A DNA stretch of 49,782 nucleotides, from positions 1 through 49,782 of IMG/VR virus record IMGVR_UViG_3300032285_003041; one strand, written 5' to 3'. Shown piece by piece: positions 6,241 through 14,487 of the stretch. Made by a program: the position numbers and the translations under genes. The notes beneath the pieces were generated by a model that saw nothing but the letters and a program-made list of their open reading frames with translations, made no database searches and was not told the origin of the DNA. Positions within the stretch are counted from its first letter, which is position 1. Each line of letters starts with the position of its first letter. This stretch comes from a virus.

Positions 6241-8519
6241 TAGTTACCGAATCTCCTTCTTACGGCGGCAATGACGGTTGTCAATACCAAGATTTTTTTA
6301 GCTTTTTTACGTGTAATAGGTGACATATCGTTACCAATGTTTGATAAAGCAACGAATGCATGATTTAGGGCTTGAACACCCGGCACTACCGCTAAAGCTC
6401 CTTCAATAGGAGTTTCGATTACGGGTACGGCAACGTCAGGTGAGTTAAATGTTGTGCCGCCTGGTTGACCGATAAATGTATCGGTTAAGGTTATCGCATC
6501 CTCAGGAATAGGGAGGCCTGAACCTGGTGGTGGAGGTGGAGGTGTTAGCTGTCCATCTTCACCAATAACTTGTGGTTGTGTCTTAGTTCCAAAGAACTCA
6601 ATACCACCATTTTCTACACCAGACTTATCTACCTGTACGTGTGGAACCAAATTTGACTGATCGGGTAGTTTCGGTATAGAATCAGGTAAGGAATCAGGAT
6701 TATTAGGAATTAAACCGGGAGTAGAAGATGAGTCTTTGGTGGGATTTGCATCGGGTGCGGGAGCAGGTTGAGGATCTGCAGGTACGTCTGGAGTGTCTGC
6801 GGGAGTGTTCTCTTGAGGAGCAGGGGCAGGTTCCGGATTGGGTGTTTCGTCTACAGCGGGAGCTGGGTCTGGCTCTGGAGCTGGTTCCGGCTTGGGATCA
6901 GCTTCTGGGGCAGGGTCAGGTGCGGGAGCGGGTGCTTCAGGTGCTGGAGCGTCTGGAGCAGGATCCGCAACATCAGGAGCTGATGGCACGTCTGGCTGTA
7001 TCTGAGGCGCAGGATCGGGTTGTGGAGCTGGAGCAGGAGCTGGTTGAGGCGCAGGAGCTTGTGCAGCAGCGGCAGCAGCAGCTTCTGCAGCAAGTCGAGC
7101 TGCTTCAGCGGCAGCAGCCTGCTCAGCCGCTAAACGAGCAGCAGCTTCAGCAGCTTGCTGAGCTTGTAGCTGAGCATCCACATATTGATTTATAACCTGA
7201 GTAACAGTATTAACTGCTGTATCTAAAGCAGTTTGAGCAACAACAACTTTGTCAGCTGCCGCAGTAGCTAAAGTTGTAGCTGTAGCAACAGATGCTGTAG
7301 CTGTTTCAGTTAACTGTGTTAATAGAGAGATTGCGGCTTCTTTAACTTGAGTTTTATCTGCCACAACAGCTTCAGCTGCAGCTTTATTATCTTGAAGTGT
7401 AACAAGAATAGCAGTATCGTTATTGAGAGTTTCAATAGCTGCTTGAGCTGCTGCTACAAGAGCTTGATCTTTAGTGGTAGTTGTAGTACCAAAATTAGGT
7501 GCAGTAGGGCTTGTAAAGTACCCTGTTCCGTCAGCCCTAAAAATAGCCCATCCAAGGGTACATACCGCACCCCCACCATTCTCATAGTACCAAAGAATAA
7601 AGTTCTGTGACTTGTCAGTAGTAACATCATAGACTGGGCTATAAGGACTCCATGTAGGTCCTTGATCTCTCCAGTTATTGATAGCTAATTGACCGTCAAT
7701 ATAAAGCTTTGCGCCGTCATCTGAGTAAACAGCATATTTTACAGCCACTGCATCTTGAGGAGCTGTAATTGTTCCTTCATATTTAACAATAACACGATCT
7801 GATGGTCCACCTTGTACAGAACCGCCACCCCAGTTATTAATAATCTGTGGAACTGTGGTTGTAAGAATAGGGGTGGTTTGCTCAGTTGGCATTGGAGGGT
7901 TACTTCTACCAGTACTATTATAAACCGTAGCTTGTACGCCATTAGTTGTAACAGTGACTGTTGACGCATCAGCAGCTGCTTGAGCATCTGAAGCATTTGT
8001 AGTGTCTGTAGCTACTACTACAGTCTGTGATTCCACAGCGGCTGTAGCTAAGTTTAGAGTAGATGTAGAACTATCTAAGTTCGTAGTTGCAATAGCTACT
8101 ACAGCAGTTTGAGAGTCTACCTTTTGTAGATCTAAAGCAGCGGTAACGGTCGCAGTTTCTGCAGCTTGGATTGCCACATGGGCATCATTAATAGCAACTG
8201 TAGCTGAGCCAATAGCTGCAGTAGCAACTGTGCTTGACTCTACAACTGTCATTTTTTCTTGTGTATCTACAATTGCAATTACTGCATTACTAGAATTTTC
8301 CACAGCTGTGTTCAGAGTTACAGTGGCCCCATCTACAGTCGAAATAGCGTTAGCTAAAGCAACCGGAAGAGAAACTGTGGCTGTTGAGGTATCTGAGGCA
8401 GGGGAAACCGCCACCTGTTCTGCAGGTGTTAGGTCGTCTGCGTGTGCTACAAGTTGTGAAACAGATAAATATAGGACTGATGCAAGAAATAGTTCTACGA
8501 TTAGACGTAGTTTTCTTAT
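6240..8519 (-). CDS. Exported PA14-domain, Ala/Pro-rich surface or fibre-like protein
   Basis: No ATG, GTG or TTG occurs in frame before GTG 8414, yet the frame upstream encodes a complete signal peptide: KLRLIVELFLASVLYLSV then VAHA|DD. AAGGAG stands seven bases before an ATA at 8519, so I propose ATA as the start (759 aa). Order: signal peptide 1-27; Ala/Thr/Val coiled region to about 200; PA14 carbohydrate-binding domain about 225-330 (KYAVYSDDGAKLYIDGQL); Ala-rich coiled coil; long Pro-Ala-Glu-Asp linker; poly-Pro; a weak hydrophobic C-terminal segment ending RRRFGN. It is in the lysis operon. A role in surface attachment, late cell-envelope change or host binding is inferred. If the signal peptide is ignored, the start would be GTG 8414 (724 aa). 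Confidence 0.8.
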   Translation of the reverse strand: MRKLRLIVELFLASVLYLSVSQLVAHADDLTPAEQVAVSPASDTSTATVSLPVALANAISTVDGATVTLNTAVENSSNAVIAIVDTQEKMTVVESSTVATAAIGSATVAINDAHVAIQAAETATVTAALDLQKVDSQTAVVAIATTNLDSSTSTLNLATAAVESQTVVVATDTTNASDAQAAADASTVTVTTNGVQATVYNSTGRSNPPMPTEQTTPILTTTVPQIINNWGGGSVQGGPSDRVIVKYEGTITAPQDAVAVKYAVYSDDGAKLYIDGQLAINNWRDQGPTWSPYSPVYDVTTDKSQNFILWYYENGGGAVCTLGWAIFRADGTGYFTSPTAPNFGTTTTTKDQALVAAAQAAIETLNNDTAILVTLQDNKAAAEAVVADKTQVKEAAISLLTQLTETATASVATATTLATAAADKVVVAQTALDTAVNTVTQVINQYVDAQLQAQQAAEAAARLAAEQAAAAEAARLAAEAAAAAAAQAPAPQPAPAPAPQPDPAPQIQPDVPSAPDVADPAPDAPAPEAPAPAPDPAPEADPKPEPAPEPDPAPAVDETPNPEPAPAPQENTPADTPDVPADPQPAPAPDANPTKDSSSTPGLIPNNPDSLPDSIPKLPDQSNLVPHVQVDKSGVENGGIEFFGTKTQPQVIGEDGQLTPPPPPPGSGLPIPEDAITLTDTFIGQPGGTTFNSPDVAVPVIETPIEGALAVVPGVQALNHAFVALSNIGNDMSPITRKKAKKILVLTTVIAAVRRRFGN

Positions 8520-8617
8520 GGCAAGTCTCCTTCTATGATCTTAGATAGTTTAACATTACACGGTGTATTTTTGTCGGCATACTACATCCATTGTCACGAC
8601 AAGACCCGGAGAGATAT

Positions 8618-8917
8618 ATGTCAGCTTCAGACTGGGCCACCGTAGTTTATTCTTACTTCTTTGTTACAGCTGGAGTAGGCAGCGTTTTGTGGTTTATTGC
8701 AAAGAAGGCTATCCATCATGTAATTGAGGAAAGCAAAGCAGATCTAAAAGTTATTAAGAGCGAAGTAACACCTAATCACGGCTCTTCAATCCATGACAAG
8801 ATCAATTTAGAGATTATTCCTATTCTCAAAGATCTTAAGACAAATCAAACAGAAATTGCGGCAAAAGTCTCCAAGCTAGAAGGTCGCTTCGAACAGCACG
8901 TAGTAGAGGGTGATTAG
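8618..8917 (+). CDS. One-span membrane protein with coiled coil (DUF2746-like)
   Basis: A 99-aa protein: one transmembrane helix (WATVVYSYFFVTAGVGSVLWF, about residues 6-27), then a soluble coiled coil (LKDLKTNQTEIAAKVSKLEGRFEQH). The organisation resembles DUF2746-type proteins found in actinophage lysis cassettes. ATG 8618 with GGAGAG just upstream is chosen over TTG 8591. It diverges from the PA14 gene, and the ~100 bases between them must hold both promoters. A holin-related function is inferred. Confidence 0.78.
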   Translation: MSASDWATVVYSYFFVTAGVGSVLWFIAKKAIHHVIEESKADLKVIKSEVTPNHGSSIHDKINLEIIPILKDLKTNQTEIAAKVSKLEGRFEQHVVEGD

Positions 8918-8967
8918 ACAAGTTTTGGTTTATCCTATAGAATAGATATAAGCCCCAAAAAGGGTTT
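8914..8967 (+). promoter_or_regulatory. Promoter with 5' stem-loop before the 9.0-kb membrane gene
   Basis: TTAGAC (8914-8919) and TATAGA (8936-8941) are spaced 16 bases. About ten bases later AAGCCC (8951-8956) can pair with GGGTTT (8962-8967). The layout matches the other -10-plus-hairpin sites in this window (for example 46339 and 34262). Confidence 0.45.
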
Positions 8968-8984
8968 AACTTAAAAGGAGAAAC

Positions 8985-9176
8985 ATGAACAAGCAGATCC
9001 AAGCAGTACTTGCCTCATATGGCCGTACAGCATTCTCAGCAGTACTTGCTATGTACCTAGCTGGAAACCATGATGGTAAGGCTCTTGCAAGCGCAGCTAT
9101 TGCTGCCGTAGCTGGCCCACTACTTCGTGCATTGAATCCAAAGGATTCAGCATTTGGTATCGGCGCTTCAAAGTAA
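8985..9176 (+). CDS. Small hydrophobic protein, holin-like
   Basis: A 63-aa protein of the type MNKQIQAVLASYGRTAFSAVLAMYLAG...ALNPKD, a compact hydrophobic helical hairpin resembling small holin-like proteins common in aquatic phages. It has a strong AAAAGGAG ribosome site before ATG 8985 and is followed by a textbook terminator, so it may be a monocistronic, strongly expressed unit. The holin assignment is by resemblance and context. Confidence 0.8.
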   Translation: MNKQIQAVLASYGRTAFSAVLAMYLAGNHDGKALASAAIAAVAGPLLRALNPKDSAFGIGASK

Positions 9177-9191
9177 CAATATTAACCAATC

Positions 9192-9218
9192 GGCCGGAGG
9201 TACACCCTCCGGCCTTTT
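9192..9218 (+). terminator. Rho-independent terminator
   Basis: GGCCGGAGG (9192-9200) pairs perfectly with CCTCCGGCC (9206-9214), five-base loop, then TTTT. It ends the 8985-9176 unit. Confidence 0.93.
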
Positions 9219-9229
9219 GCATTTAGGGG

Positions 9230-9241
9230 TATTATTTAGAC
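9230..9241 (+). promoter_or_regulatory. -10 box positioned for leaderless start of the 9242 gene
   Basis: TATTAT at 9230-9235 ends six bases before ATG 9242, so transcription would begin at or next to the A of the start codon. The only ribosome-site-like string, AGGGGT, is 12 bases from the ATG, too far for good pairing. Leaderless mRNAs are common in Actinobacteria. Confidence 0.45.
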
Positions 9242-9787
9242 ATGGCTAACTCACATAATAACTGGCAGTATCTTGGAGCCAGCGGTTACATCGGTGCTTA
9301 TACAACCACCGGTGGTGGAGGCACGCCTGTAGTTCCTCGTAGTGCAATGGACTTTGCCCGTATGGGTGTTGGTCGTGCCCCTCAAGCAGAGTATCCAGAC
9401 GGTTACCTCGGAACAATTCGTTCACGTCGTGATGATAAGGGAAAGCCTTACGCAATCTCCGACACAGTTCTTGACTCATTAAAAAATCGTCAGAACCAAC
9501 GGGCGTATCAACGTGGTGTTCACAAAGGTGAACGCATTGATCCAGCATCATATATGTGGCCAGAAAATTTACAACCTGATCGTCGTTTAAAGCCTAACCT
9601 TTTTAAGGCAATGGATAATGATGGGTCTCTTGTCATGATGGGTAAGCGCAATGCTCCTAAGATGGCATTAGCACCAGCTCCTCATCTAGTAAACGATGGT
9701 AAGGCTGATGTATCAGCAAACGTACCTGCAGAGTTTAATCCACGTACTGGAGCACTCTTTGCACATTTGAAACCGAGGTGGCAATAA
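9242..9787 (+). CDS. Hypothetical protein, first gene of the small-gene array
   Basis: Unrecognised 181-aa soluble protein. The N terminus carries a Gly-rich stretch (YTTTGGGGTPVVPRSAMDF), and the middle is rich in Arg and Lys (RNQRAYQRGVHKGERIDP). It heads a run of about twelve overlapping genes and probably shares one long transcript with them. It may be leaderless (see 9230). A virion or assembly role is a guess from the array's resemblance to the genes near 38-42 kb. Confidence 0.8.
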   Translation: MANSHNNWQYLGASGYIGAYTTTGGGGTPVVPRSAMDFARMGVGRAPQAEYPDGYLGTIRSRRDDKGKPYAISDTVLDSLKNRQNQRAYQRGVHKGERIDPASYMWPENLQPDRRLKPNLFKAMDNDGSLVMMGKRNAPKMALAPAPHLVNDGKADVSANVPAEFNPRTGALFAHLKPRWQ

Positions 9788-10014
9788 TGCCTATGTTCTA
9801 TGATCAAGAAAATGATGAAGGCGGAAGCTACGAGCCACAACATGTTTCTATGGCAAAAGTTACCGGACGTACACACAACAATCTAGGTCACGGCCCTACA
9901 TGCGATCACTGCAATGATGCTGTATTATCAGACATGAGTAGCAGAATGGGACACCTTACTAACTTTAAAATTGGTCGTCTTGAACATAAGTTTAACGAGG
10001 GGAAGTGGCGTTAA
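9787..10014 (+). CDS. Small CxxC zinc-binding-type protein
   Basis: Unrecognised 75-aa protein containing one CDHC motif near residue 40 and several His residues (HNNLGHGPTCDHC), consistent with metal binding. ATG 9787 overlaps the previous stop (TAATG), which decides the start over GTG 9778. It is coupled to the next gene by the same overlap. Confidence 0.75.
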   Translation: MPMFYDQENDEGGSYEPQHVSMAKVTGRTHNNLGHGPTCDHCNDAVLSDMSSRMGHLTNFKIGRLEHKFNEGKWR

Positions 10015-10757
10015 TGTCACGTCGTAAAAAGTCAGTTCCAATGCCACCATGGTCTGAAATTTCTGCCGGAACCTCCGTACCAGCTCACATTGAAAGTTTA
10101 GCTAAAGATAAAAGTAATGAAGGTTTTGCACCAGTTGGGTGGACAGAGCCTATTGAAACACCTGCTAGTACTAAAGCACCTAGGCCTATAGATCCTGAAG
10201 GCATACCCTTTTTATACAACGATGAGGTTGCACCATCTTTAGGTATAACATCTCCTTGGAATTTTAAACATGCTGCCTATGGTGAAGTACCTCACTACAC
10301 AGAGGTTAAAAGCACAACAAACCCACAAAGTAACCGTGTCTATTTTGCATTAAAGGACATAGCTAATCACTTTGCAATTAAAGCCGGAGAAGTACCTGGT
10401 CAAGAAGTTCCCGTAGAAAAAAAGAGTGCAGATCAATTAGCTCATGGTTCCAGGCATCGTCTTTGGAAACAACGTTACGAACAAGGACTGGCTGCAGTGA
10501 AGGCTCAAAGAGAAGCCGGAATAAATACCGGAAGCTATACCAATCAGCCATGGCCAGGACATAAAGATATTCATACACGCTTGCACTATGGTGTTAGAAG
10601 GAAGACTGTAGAAGGCGCAGAGTTTGGTAACAAAGTTGGTACTACAAATGCTACCGGCTCTGGTATTGATAACCCTATTCGCCATGGCCATATGGCACCT
10701 TTAGATGTTGAATCAGATTCAATAGATGTTATGGATCCTAGAAGGCCACGCCGATAA
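10014..10757 (+). CDS. Hypothetical protein, basic, Pro-rich
   Basis: Unrecognised 247-aa protein, no Cys, basic, with Pro-rich N-terminal third (MPPWSEI, VGWTEPIETPAS) and KHAAYGEVPHYTEVKS in the middle. ATG 10014 sits in a TAATG overlap. No membrane segments are visible. Likely soluble and possibly virion-associated by context only. Confidence 0.8.
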   Translation: MSRRKKSVPMPPWSEISAGTSVPAHIESLAKDKSNEGFAPVGWTEPIETPASTKAPRPIDPEGIPFLYNDEVAPSLGITSPWNFKHAAYGEVPHYTEVKSTTNPQSNRVYFALKDIANHFAIKAGEVPGQEVPVEKKSADQLAHGSRHRLWKQRYEQGLAAVKAQREAGINTGSYTNQPWPGHKDIHTRLHYGVRRKTVEGAEFGNKVGTTNATGSGIDNPIRHGHMAPLDVESDSIDVMDPRRPRR

Positions 10758-11116
10758 TGATGAATCAAGATGGGGTCTATGATCATAGTAAGGGCCGTGG
10801 TGTTGTAAGCGAAGATCCAGAACCATCGTTACTTCGTTATGATTACATGGGTCCTTTTGCTAATATACAAGAGGCTTTCATGGCCCGTGCACTTAAGTCT
10901 GTAACTATGCCCGCACAACTAATTCCGGACATTGTTAGGCCACCACTTCCACAGATTAATATGTTCCCACCACGTTATGGCTACCGTACCCGTGAGATCG
11001 GAATCATGGATGTTATGGATGTAAATAACGAATTCCAACCAACTCGTGTAGACTTTACCCGTGAGCCTGGAGGCATGCAGGGAACTGCCCGCAACGTATC
11101 AGAATCGGTATGGTAA
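10757..11116 (+). CDS. Hypothetical protein
   Basis: Unrecognised 119-aa protein with a Pro-rich central part (PAQLIPDIVRPPLPQINMFPP) followed by RYGYRTREIGIMDVMDVNNEF. It is coupled on both sides by TAATG overlaps. No domain can be assigned. Confidence 0.78.
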   Translation: MMNQDGVYDHSKGRGVVSEDPEPSLLRYDYMGPFANIQEAFMARALKSVTMPAQLIPDIVRPPLPQINMFPPRYGYRTREIGIMDVMDVNNEFQPTRVDFTREPGGMQGTARNVSESVW

Positions 11117-11280
11117 TGGAAGACATTAACATTGAGACTGTCTATGAAGGTAGTCGCATTTGCCCTAAGTGTGGTCATCTAATGACTCCTCTTGAGGTTA
11201 TGTATGCCGGTGGAGATATCTGCCCAGATTGCAGAAATGCAAGGTATGAAAAGCATGCAAGGGGGTTCATGAATTCATGA
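11116..11280 (+). CDS. 54-aa zinc-ribbon protein
   Basis: A short frame filling the gap between 11116 and 11277. It begins ATG in a TAATG overlap and ends in an ATGA overlap with the next gene. The protein carries two CxxC knuckles, CPKCGH (residues 16-21) and CPDCR (36-40), separated by 16 residues, the pattern of a zinc ribbon. A nucleic-acid- or protein-binding adaptor is likely; a specific role is unknown. Confidence 0.75.
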   Translation: MEDINIETVYEGSRICPKCGHLMTPLEVMYAGGDICPDCRNARYEKHARGFMNS

Positions 11281-11474
11281 AAAGCAAACAATTTAGCTCT
11301 GTAGAAAGTTGGGATAAAGCCTCAACCGGCACATGGACTGGAGGAGTTGCCTCTGGTCTTAATCCAGGGTCTAAGACAGCTTCTACTAAAAGAAGGCAAA
11401 AGACTAGCCACGCTAGGGGTAAAAAAGTAATTCGTCCACGGGTTCAAAAGCACCATAACCCTGACAAAAAGTAG
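11277..11474 (+). CDS. Small basic protein
   Basis: A 65-aa protein, very Lys/Arg/His-rich in the second half (KRRQKTSHARGKKVIRPRVQKHH), starting in an ATGA overlap. Such proteins can bind nucleic acid or be internal virion proteins; neither is shown here. Confidence 0.7.
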   Translation: MKSKQFSSVESWDKASTGTWTGGVASGLNPGSKTASTKRRQKTSHARGKKVIRPRVQKHHNPDKK

Positions 11475-11495
11475 AATACGGGAGATAATCTAACT

Positions 11496-11651
11496 ATGGC
11501 TAAAAAGATTCTTACTCCAGAGGGTAAACCAATGGACTATAAGGTTAAGAAGCTTAAAGCTAAAACTTCAGAAGATAAAATCCGAGAAGAGCTTAAAGCT
11601 AAAGCCGCAGCAACAGAAAAGAAACCAGCAAAGAAGAAGGCAAAGAAATGA
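11496..11651 (+). CDS. 51-aa Lys/Ala-rich protein
   Basis: Starts at ATG 11496 after GGGAG and ends in an ATGA overlap at 11648. The protein begins MAKKILTPEGKPMDYK and becomes a Lys/Ala-rich tail (KKPAKKKAKK), like histone H1 tails. Probably a nucleic-acid-binding or packaging-associated peptide; inferred from composition. Confidence 0.68.
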   Translation: MAKKILTPEGKPMDYKVKKLKAKTSEDKIREELKAKAAATEKKPAKKKAKK

Positions 11652-11851
11652 AAGCACTTGATAGGTTTGTACGTGCTCGTAAAGCTGTAAAAGCTGATCG
11701 TGCAACAGAACAGGGTATTGCTGGACATCAAGCTGCAATGGCTGCCCTTAATCCTAGAAAAGGTTTAAAGGGTATTCCAGTTGGCATCTCATACGAAGCA
11801 GCTTCTGCACTACAGGACCCTAACTATGAACCGTCTTCTCGGTTTAAGTAA
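11648..11851 (+). CDS. Hypothetical small basic protein
   Basis: A 67-aa protein with a basic helical N-terminal half (LDRFVRARKAVKADRATEQG) and the segment LNPRKGLKGIPVGISYEAA. It begins in an ATGA overlap. No family is recognised. Confidence 0.72.
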   Translation: MKALDRFVRARKAVKADRATEQGIAGHQAAMAALNPRKGLKGIPVGISYEAASALQDPNYEPSSRFK

Positions 11852-11871
11852 AAAAGAAAAGGACATAGATA

Positions 11872-12153
11872 ATGGCAACTAACGAATCACGTTCACTTAA
11901 TGGTGGATTAACAGAAGGTGCAACAGACGGTAAGTACCGTAAGGTTCGCCCAAATACTGAAGTAGCAGTTGGTACTGGTGATGATCTCACTCTTGCTAAC
12001 CGCCGTGGACTTCATCCATACTGGAACTATGACTTTATTGATCAAGCAGCACCTTCAATGGTAGGCCCTGCATCAACATCAGCATCTTCAAAGCCACGCT
12101 CTCCAATGCCAGTAGCAGATACATTCAATAACCAAATGGGTGCTAACTACTAA
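11872..12153 (+). CDS. Hypothetical protein, possible virion component
   Basis: A 93-aa protein, polar and probably partly disordered, with GLHPYWNYDFIDQAAPSMVGP in the middle and a Ser/Pro-rich end. The ribosome site is AAAGGACA before ATG 11872. It loosely resembles the 3023 and 45917 proteins in style (short, Gly/Ala/Pro-rich, no Cys), which may indicate structural proteins. Confidence 0.75.
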   Translation: MATNESRSLNGGLTEGATDGKYRKVRPNTEVAVGTGDDLTLANRRGLHPYWNYDFIDQAAPSMVGPASTSASSKPRSPMPVADTFNNQMGANY

Positions 12154-12154
12154 C

Positions 12155-12523
12155 ATGGACGATATGGGCACTCCGGGTCCTAACCACCCTGCCCACAGGG
12201 GGTTAAAAGCCCCTGATAACGTTGTTAAGATGCCTGGAATGGGAATGCGTAAAGCACGTTTGTTTAAAAACAATATGCTTGATGCAGTACTAGGTCCAGT
12301 AAAAGTAACATATAATGAAGATCATGATGATGATGATTCAGATGAATCACATCTAGACAATTACATAAATAGTTCTATTGAGAACTCTGGTCATAGTGAA
12401 GAACTAAATCAGATGCTTGGTAGAAATAACAATGATTTTCACGAAGCCCGTATTATTTCTATGGGTAAGTTTAAAGAAGACAAAGCTAATAGAGAGTTGA
12501 TGGAGAAGAACAGTGGAGAATAG
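12155..12523 (+). CDS. Hypothetical acidic protein
   Basis: A 122-aa protein with an acidic patch (NEDHDDDDSDESHLD) near residues 54-68. ATG 12155, one base after the previous stop, is preferred over GTG 12140. No domain recognised. Confidence 0.72.
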   Translation: MDDMGTPGPNHPAHRGLKAPDNVVKMPGMGMRKARLFKNNMLDAVLGPVKVTYNEDHDDDDSDESHLDNYINSSIENSGHSEELNQMLGRNNNDFHEARIISMGKFKEDKANRELMEKNSGE

Positions 12524-12770
12524 TCCTAAAGATCGTGCTAAGGATCGTCGTCCTATTCGTGTAGGAATGAATGCACATCCATCTAAAAAGTCTCATGATG
12601 TAGCTGGAGAAATTGCTCGTCTTCACACACTTTGGGTAAAAACTGGTGGCGCAGAAGGCGAACCAGATGATGATAAGATTAATATGCCTGGCGGTATTCG
12701 TGACGCAAAGGGCAACATTCACCCAGATGCTATCAAGAACTTACGTACTGACGTAGATCATGGTGTCTGA
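12513..12770 (+). CDS. Hypothetical protein (GTG start)
   Basis: An 85-aa protein from GTG 12513, overlapping the previous gene by 11 bases. GAGAAGAACA upstream may serve as ribosome site. The sequence is charged and soluble (RRPIRVGMNAHPSKKSHDVAGEIARL). It ends in an overlap with ATG 12770. Confidence 0.72.
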   Translation: MENSPKDRAKDRRPIRVGMNAHPSKKSHDVAGEIARLHTLWVKTGGAEGEPDDDKINMPGGIRDAKGNIHPDAIKNLRTDVDHGV

Positions 12771-13516
12771 TGGCAAGCTTTGAAGACGAAAATTACGAAG
12801 GCAGCCATTTAGAAGGTAAAGAAAAAAAGCACGAAAGAACTGAGCTTGTTGCTGGCCAGATTTTACCTCCACCAAATAACTTTGAAAGCCAACGCACCCA
12901 TAAGGCTAGAAACTTTGATAAGCCGGTTCGTTGTGGTAAAAAGAACTGCAAATCTAATGCAGATGCCCGTGTAACTACTTACGCCGAAGGACCAAAGAAC
13001 TTTTGCTTTGAGCATTGGAATAGCTTCAAAGGTAATAAAGATGCTTATGACCCTAAGAGCTTTACGGTAATTAATCCTGAAGAAGGTACAGATTGGCGTG
13101 GAGAAGATCGAGTAAATAGACAGCAAAGCCGTGCTGCTGCAGAAGCAATTCTTGCTCCACTTAGAGGGTATCACATTCCTGTCCAAGGACCTGGAAACCC
13201 ACGAGAAGTTACAGATCCTGAAGCTGAGATTGAGACAGAAGACCACGTAACTCCGGTCATAAATAATGCCATTGAAAATGGTGGAAGAAATACGTGGGAA
13301 ATGCCTTTAGTTGATTTTAAAAAGCTACTGCATCAACGCCAAATTGGTGGAAAAATCCCTACCAATGATGAAGAAGTAGAAACAAGACTACGGGAATATG
13401 AAAACGATCCTTCTTCTAATAGCGGAACTACAATTCAATCCCTTATGTCTAATGACTATGCCCCAACACGTCGTGAAATAGGCCTTGGAAGTGGCGAGGC
13501 TCCAGACAGCAATTAG
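12770..13516 (+). CDS. Hypothetical protein with Cys/His cluster
   Basis: A 248-aa protein. An early segment CGKKNCKSNAD...FCFEHW (about residues 55-82) has the C-x4-C then C-x2-H spacing of a small zinc site. The rest is charged and helical. It is the last gene of the array that starts at 9242, after which a new promoter-like site appears at 13537. Confidence 0.78.
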   Translation: MASFEDENYEGSHLEGKEKKHERTELVAGQILPPPNNFESQRTHKARNFDKPVRCGKKNCKSNADARVTTYAEGPKNFCFEHWNSFKGNKDAYDPKSFTVINPEEGTDWRGEDRVNRQQSRAAAEAILAPLRGYHIPVQGPGNPREVTDPEAEIETEDHVTPVINNAIENGGRNTWEMPLVDFKKLLHQRQIGGKIPTNDEEVETRLREYENDPSSNSGTTIQSLMSNDYAPTRREIGLGSGEAPDSN

Positions 13517-13548
13517 CATTATCCCAAATTATCGGATATAATAAATAT
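13513..13548 (+). promoter_or_regulatory. Promoter candidate upstream of the 13572 gene
   Basis: Perfect TATAAT at 13537-13542 with a weak -35 (TTAGCA, 13513-13518). A start of transcription near 13549 leaves a short leader with GGGAG as ribosome site. Confidence 0.5.
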
Positions 13549-13571
13549 AGAGCGTTAATAGGGAGAGCATA

Positions 13572-14153
13572 ATGAGTATTCCAATTCTGGGTCAAGGCGG
13601 ACAATCTGCTGACCAAGGAACATATACAGAAATCAAGGACGATGGTCCTAAGATTCGCCTGCTTTATTGCTATAACTGTAAGACTATTGAAGAACTCCCT
13701 GATTTTGAGGGACACCCAGATGATGACGTAATGCTGCAAGTATTGGTAGATCGTCATGAATCTGCGGGAATTCCGCACACCGGATTTCTATCTAAGATCG
13801 GTGTAAAACTCTACTCACGTCCTGAGGTACGTAAGCAAGTAATTGAAAACCTACGTAATCGTGTAGGTGGAGGTCTTGCTGATATTGACCCAGACTATTA
13901 CACAACCAAAGCAACATTCCACGAGGATGCTATGAAGTGCTTTAACCTTCACATGCGTCCTTCTGAAGGCTGCATGGATTGGAAGCGTGAGAGCAAGCGT
14001 CTAGTACCTAAAGGTACAGACGATATTAGAAAAGATTTAGGCTTGGAAAGTGCAGCAAAGTCGGCTAGCACAAAGGTTTACCTTTGCGATTTCTGCCCTG
14101 CCAAGACCTATGTGGTTGAACAAAACCGCAAAAAAGCCGGACTATACGAATAG
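13572..14153 (+). CDS. Zinc-finger protein, unknown function
   Basis: A 193-aa protein with two CxxC pairs: CYNC near residue 35 and CDFC near residue 173, plus extra Cys at about 123 and 136. The paired knuckles could form one or two zinc sites. It is the first gene after the TATAAT box at 13537 and is followed by the 14164 gene. No family is recognised. Confidence 0.78.
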   Translation: MSIPILGQGGQSADQGTYTEIKDDGPKIRLLYCYNCKTIEELPDFEGHPDDDVMLQVLVDRHESAGIPHTGFLSKIGVKLYSRPEVRKQVIENLRNRVGGGLADIDPDYYTTKATFHEDAMKCFNLHMRPSEGCMDWKRESKRLVPKGTDDIRKDLGLESAAKSASTKVYLCDFCPAKTYVVEQNRKKAGLYE

Positions 14154-14163
14154 AGGAAAAGAC

Positions 14164-14436
14164 ATGTCAGAAGAAACAACAACTCCAGTAGAAGAAACAA
14201 CTGCACCAGAAGCTCCAAAGATTGCCTTTGGTTTTGCTGTGCTTGTTACTGAAGAAGGTAACGTTTTTGTAGAGCGTACAAAGGAAGCATTTGCTCTTCC
14301 AGTAGAACGTGATGCAAGTTTGCTAGAAGTTCGCCGTTATACATCTGAAATCCTTATGGATTTGCAGGCACAGTCAGCCGCAGAGTATGTAACTTTGCGC
14401 CTATCAGCCGCAGAAAAGGCAACACCTAGCGCATAA
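14164..14436 (+). CDS. Hypothetical small protein
   Basis: A 90-aa protein with a Thr/Glu/Pro-rich disordered N terminus and a folded remainder (IAFGFAVLVTEEGNVFVERTKEAF, then a helix EVRRYTSEILMDLQAQ). ATG 14164 follows GAGGAAAAG, which decides against earlier in-frame starts. No family recognised. Confidence 0.75.
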   Translation: MSEETTTPVEETTAPEAPKIAFGFAVLVTEEGNVFVERTKEAFALPVERDASLLEVRRYTSEILMDLQAQSAAEYVTLRLSAAEKATPSA

Positions 14437-14487
14437 CCAATCTCCTCAAGCCGAGACGTAACGACTAAGAAGAGAGAGAATAAGCGC

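Noticed and set aside
6728-7195. Plus-strand frame of 155 codons (Gln/Leu/Val-rich)
   Set aside because: Antisense shadow of the Ala/Pro-rich repeats of the PA14 gene; low-complexity and without a promoter.
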